A stretch of DNA of 64,000 bases from Bryobacterales bacterium (GTDB lineage Bacteria; Acidobacteriota; Terriglobia; Bryobacterales; Bryobacteraceae), in assembly GCA_016789905.1 (NCBI GenBank), contig JAEUQC010000130.1, positions 62,001-126,000 of the forward strand, in the 5' to 3' direction. Below the pieces are notes generated by a model, which was given only the letters and a program-made list of their open reading frames with translations, made no database searches and was not told where the DNA came from. Position 1 is the first letter of the stretch; every line of letters begins with the position of its first letter. Positions 61,529-64,000 of the stretch are shown here, piece after piece. Both the position numbers and the translations under genes were made by a program.

Positions 61529-63333
61529 TTGCCGAGAACCTCCTTCCTCTGCCGGCTGTACGCGGTGACACGCGAGAAGCTGTTCATGTTCGTGTACAGC
61601 GCCAGGAAGCGTTCAATGACGGCGGCGAATAGATAGGCGCCGGCGCCAACGAACTGTTCTTCGTCGAATTCAATATCGATGGCCACGCCGCGGGCGAAAG
61701 TGATGCCGTTTTCTGAAATCAGGCGTGCGAATTCGCGTTTGTGACTGAGCGAGGAGATGCCGGCAATCTGTTTCTGCAGGTGCGAAAAGCTGGCGTATTC
61801 ATAGAGACGCAGGATCTCCTGCAGCGCTTCCCGGCCATCCTCCACCAGCGAGAGATGGTTAAGCGAGAGGTGGGAGATCAACCGCCAAAGCGCGCCCTTG
61901 CCGGTGGGCGGCCGCACGGTGGGGGAGAGCTTGCGAAGAATGATCGCCTTGCGAATGGAGGCCATGCCTTGGGATTCCAGGTCTCCCTGTTCGTTCCCGA
62001 AGGGCATACGAGCTGGGATGTCGCGGTTCGTACAAACGCAGCGAACGGTGAGGGCGTCGAAATCCGGGCGCATGGGGCGGCCGGCGACATCGACAAGACA
62101 GATGGAAACATCGGTGCCTTCGTCGTTGCGGCGATTGGAGGCGCGGCGGACAGCGTGCCAGAATGTTTGCCGGCGTTCGCGCACGGTGCCGTGGCGGTAA
62201 GAATAAAACGGCTCGAAGTTGGTGATTTCGCCTGTGGTGGGGTTGGCGCTAACGACATCTTCAATGGAGAAGACTTCCATGGCCCCCTGGCGGCGGACAT
62301 CGGGGATGATGGTGTATTCGGTCTTATTCTGTGTAAGCAGAATGGGTTCGGCGGTTTGATTGAAGAGATTGATGACCGGCGTGCAATTCAGCCGAAGCGT
62401 CTTCAAGTCAACGCCGACTTCGAGCTGTTGCATGCGCTCGAACCGTTCGAACCGATCAATGAGGAAGACAACTTCCACGCCGGTTTTGAAACCGGACGCG
62501 GCTAGTGCGTCGAGGCCCTTCAAGCGGAAGAAGAAGAACTTTTCGGGGCAGTGGAAGTATTCCTGAATCAGGCGGTAGCCTTCAAAGGAGCGCTTCGGGT
62601 ATGGGAGCATGGCTTCGTTTTCGTCGAAGCCGCAGGGCTCCAGGCAGGAGCCGGGAAGAGTGATGGTAGGCCGGCGCGAGTTGGGCGCCATGTCGCGGAG
62701 CAGAATCTGCGAGCAGCTATGGCTGAGCAGTTCATACAGCGTGTTCGCCATGGAGGCTTCGCCATTGACGTAGAACCGTATTTCGCTCAACGGCATTTTG
62801 TCGAACTGGGCCTGGCCGGTGAGCCGGAGTTCGGTGCGAAGGGCGGCGGCCGCGGAGGTGACCTTGGGCGGAGGGGTGAGGCGATCGGGCGACTTCCACT
62901 GCGTGCCGCCGATCTGAAACGGCCAGAAAGTCACTTCCTGGCAGGTTTGAAACCGCATGGGAAGCCCATCGACAGGACGCGACTGCAGGCTGGTGCCGCG
63001 CGGAATATGTGTACCGGTTACGAGGCCCGCGTTTTCCAGGTCGGTATACATTTCAACGACTGTCATCGACGGAATGGGCCGGATGAAGTGCGGATAGATG
63101 ATGCTGAGCAGCGCTTCGGTGATTTCCGGGAACTGATCGTCAATTTTCAGATGCACGCGGGCGGCGAGGAAGCTGAAGGCCTCCAGGAGCCGCTCGACAT
63201 GCGGGTCTTCGCACTGGGTGGCTTCCAGCACCAGGCGACTGGCGATTTTCGGATATTTTTCCGCGAAATCGGCGCCCATCTGGCGAATGAAGCTGAGCTC
63301 GCGCTCGTAGTAGAACAGCAGGTCGTCCCGCAC
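61492..63333 (-). CDS. tssF: Type VI baseplate protein TssF
   Basis: 613 residues. Starts with the characteristic YYERELSFIRQMGADFAEKYPKIASRL, then DPHVERLLEAFSFLAARVHLKIDDQFPEI. It builds the wedge of the baseplate with TssE, TssG and TssK. It is followed closely by tssG and preceded by tssE, two bases away. Confidence 0.9.
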   Translation of the reverse strand: MRDDLLFYYERELSFIRQMGADFAEKYPKIASRLVLEATQCEDPHVERLLEAFSFLAARVHLKIDDQFPEITEALLSIIYPHFIRPIPSMTVVEMYTDLENAGLVTGTHIPRGTSLQSRPVDGLPMRFQTCQEVTFWPFQIGGTQWKSPDRLTPPPKVTSAAAALRTELRLTGQAQFDKMPLSEIRFYVNGEASMANTLYELLSHSCSQILLRDMAPNSRRPTITLPGSCLEPCGFDENEAMLPYPKRSFEGYRLIQEYFHCPEKFFFFRLKGLDALAASGFKTGVEVVFLIDRFERFERMQQLEVGVDLKTLRLNCTPVINLFNQTAEPILLTQNKTEYTIIPDVRRQGAMEVFSIEDVVSANPTTGEITNFEPFYSYRHGTVRERRQTFWHAVRRASNRRNDEGTDVSICLVDVAGRPMRPDFDALTVRCVCTNRDIPARMPFGNEQGDLESQGMASIRKAIILRKLSPTVRPPTGKGALWRLISHLSLNHLSLVEDGREALQEILRLYEYASFSHLQKQIAGISSLSHKREFARLISENGITFARGVAIDIEFDEEQFVGAGAYLFAAVIERFLALYTNMNSFSRVTAYSRQRKEVLGKWSPRAGRQILI

Positions 63334-63335
63334 GG

Positions 63336-63821
63336 TCAGCCGCCCTCCACGGTGTAGCTCTGGCTGGTGACATCGAGCGTGGTATCGAACGAAACGCGTT
63401 CCGGGGCCGGGTCCATGACCAGCATTCCGTCAACGCGGAATCGGATTTGCAGGGTGCCCTTTTCGCTGGGTTCGATGTGGACTTTTGCGTTGCGGAGGCG
63501 TGGCTCAAAGATAGCAACGGTGTTTTCCAACAGCCAGGTGACGCGCGTCATGTCGCGTTGGGAAGAGAACGAGAAGTGGGTGATGTCGGGCAAACCGTAG
63601 TTGTAAAGCGAGTGGGTGAGTTCGGCCTTGGGATCGGTGGATTCGTCGAGAATCCGGCGCGTATTGAGCAGCCACTCGATGTCCCGCCGCAAGGATTCCT
63701 TCAAGAGCCGCACCGATTGGGCGCGCGACATGAGCGGCTCCTGCGAGTTCTTGGGATCGCGATCAATGAGGCGATCCAAAAGCGGAATAGTGACGAGATT
63801 GTCGAGATCGGAGCGCGCCAT
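63336..63821 (-). CDS. tssE: Type VI baseplate protein TssE (gp25-like)
   Basis: 161 residues. GPW/gp25 domain: LLDRLIDRDP, ESLRRDIEWLLNTRRI, SLYNYGLPDITHFSFSSQRD and the C-terminal strand region AKVHIEPSEKGTLQIRFRVDG. It initiates sheath assembly at the baseplate. ATG at 63821 lies seven bases after the stop of the preceding partial gene. Confidence 0.9.
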   Translation of the reverse strand: MARSDLDNLVTIPLLDRLIDRDPKNSQEPLMSRAQSVRLLKESLRRDIEWLLNTRRILDESTDPKAELTHSLYNYGLPDITHFSFSSQRDMTRVTWLLENTVAIFEPRLRNAKVHIEPSEKGTLQIRFRVDGMLVMDPAPERVSFDTTLDVTSQSYTVEGG

Positions 63822-63828
63822 GGTTCCT

Positions 63829-64000
63829 CTATCTCAACATGCCCATAGCCGCCACGGGGTCCAGGCGGCACAACTTGGCGTAGAGCTTTTTCACTTCGGG
63901 AGATTCACGGTCCGTACGCGAAAGGCAGCGGTAGAGCAAAGAAAGGGGATGCGCGATGGTCTCGCTGGGCTCCCAGTCTTCCAGGCCGCGGGACTCGATC
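63829..64000 (-). CDS. Partial gene, C-terminal 57 residues, probable type VI operon member
   Basis: Minus-strand frame open to the window end and closed by TAG at 63829. The visible end is helical (IAHPLSLLYRCLSRTDRESPE, then VKKLYAKLCRLDPVAAMGML). Position directly before tssE suggests another T6SS component; I do not recognise which. Confidence 0.55.
   Translation of the reverse strand, partial: IESRGLEDWEPSETIAHPLSLLYRCLSRTDRESPEVKKLYAKLCRLDPVAAMGMLR

Overview
The window looks like a chromosomal piece of an Acidobacteriota genome, most likely the Solibacter/Bryobacter lineage. The evidence is a very high GC content, a first gene that ends in the repeat-like C-terminal domain (TIGR03437 type) so common in Solibacteres, a large Oar-like TonB-dependent receptor with an N-terminal carboxypeptidase-regulatory domain, and many secreted glycosidases and peptidases. 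No rRNA and no CRISPR array was seen.

Layout. 1-4180: end of a large TIGR03437-type protein, three small unknown genes and a PilZ protein. 4243-12732: an integrated mobile element of about 8.5 kb, bounded by a perfect 41-bp direct repeat of the 5' half of a tRNA-Leu(UAA) gene, with a tyrosine integrase beside the intact tRNA (12733-12821), an excisionase-like HTH protein, a CHC2/Toprim/DUF3987 replication protein, an unknown protein plus PIN-nuclease pair, and several unknown genes. 12834-27738: housekeeping and accessory genes (Xaa-Pro peptidase, FIST sensor plus hybrid kinase, NIPSNAP protein, PQQ-type sugar dehydrogenase with cytochrome c, M13 peptidase, TonB receptor, AstE-like deacylase, AI-2E transporter), then convergent modA. 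28371-32080: dnaK-dnaJ-hspR with a possible HspR (HAIR) operator in the dnaK promoter. 32077-46370: serine hydrolase, methyltransferase, GNAT, nucleotide-sugar dehydrogenase, dapF, GT-C-type membrane protein, PfkB kinase, aldo/keto reductase, GH2 enzyme, ABC ATPase plus adaptor, accA.

46403-48159 (minus strand): a probable retron. A structured RNA with retron-style a1/a2 inverted repeats, an AGC priming motif, msr- and msd-like hairpins and its own candidate promoter lies directly before a YADD reverse transcriptase, whose stop overlaps the start of a NUDIX hydrolase gene. This is my best candidate for a little-described system.

48178-53880: [NiFe]-hydrogenase maturation genes, hypF on one strand and hypC-D-E-A-B on the other. 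HypA has lost the DNA for its zinc-binding domain. 53856-57298: two overlapping genes for secreted glycosidases (GH95-like and GH43-like). 57756-64000: one end of a type VI secretion operon (tssE-tssF-tssG-tssH/clpV in transcription order, with the end of another gene before tssE), cut off by the window edge.

Starts were chosen by reading frame, Shine-Dalgarno sequence, signal peptide and family length. No database search was possible, so family names rest on motifs recognised by eye.
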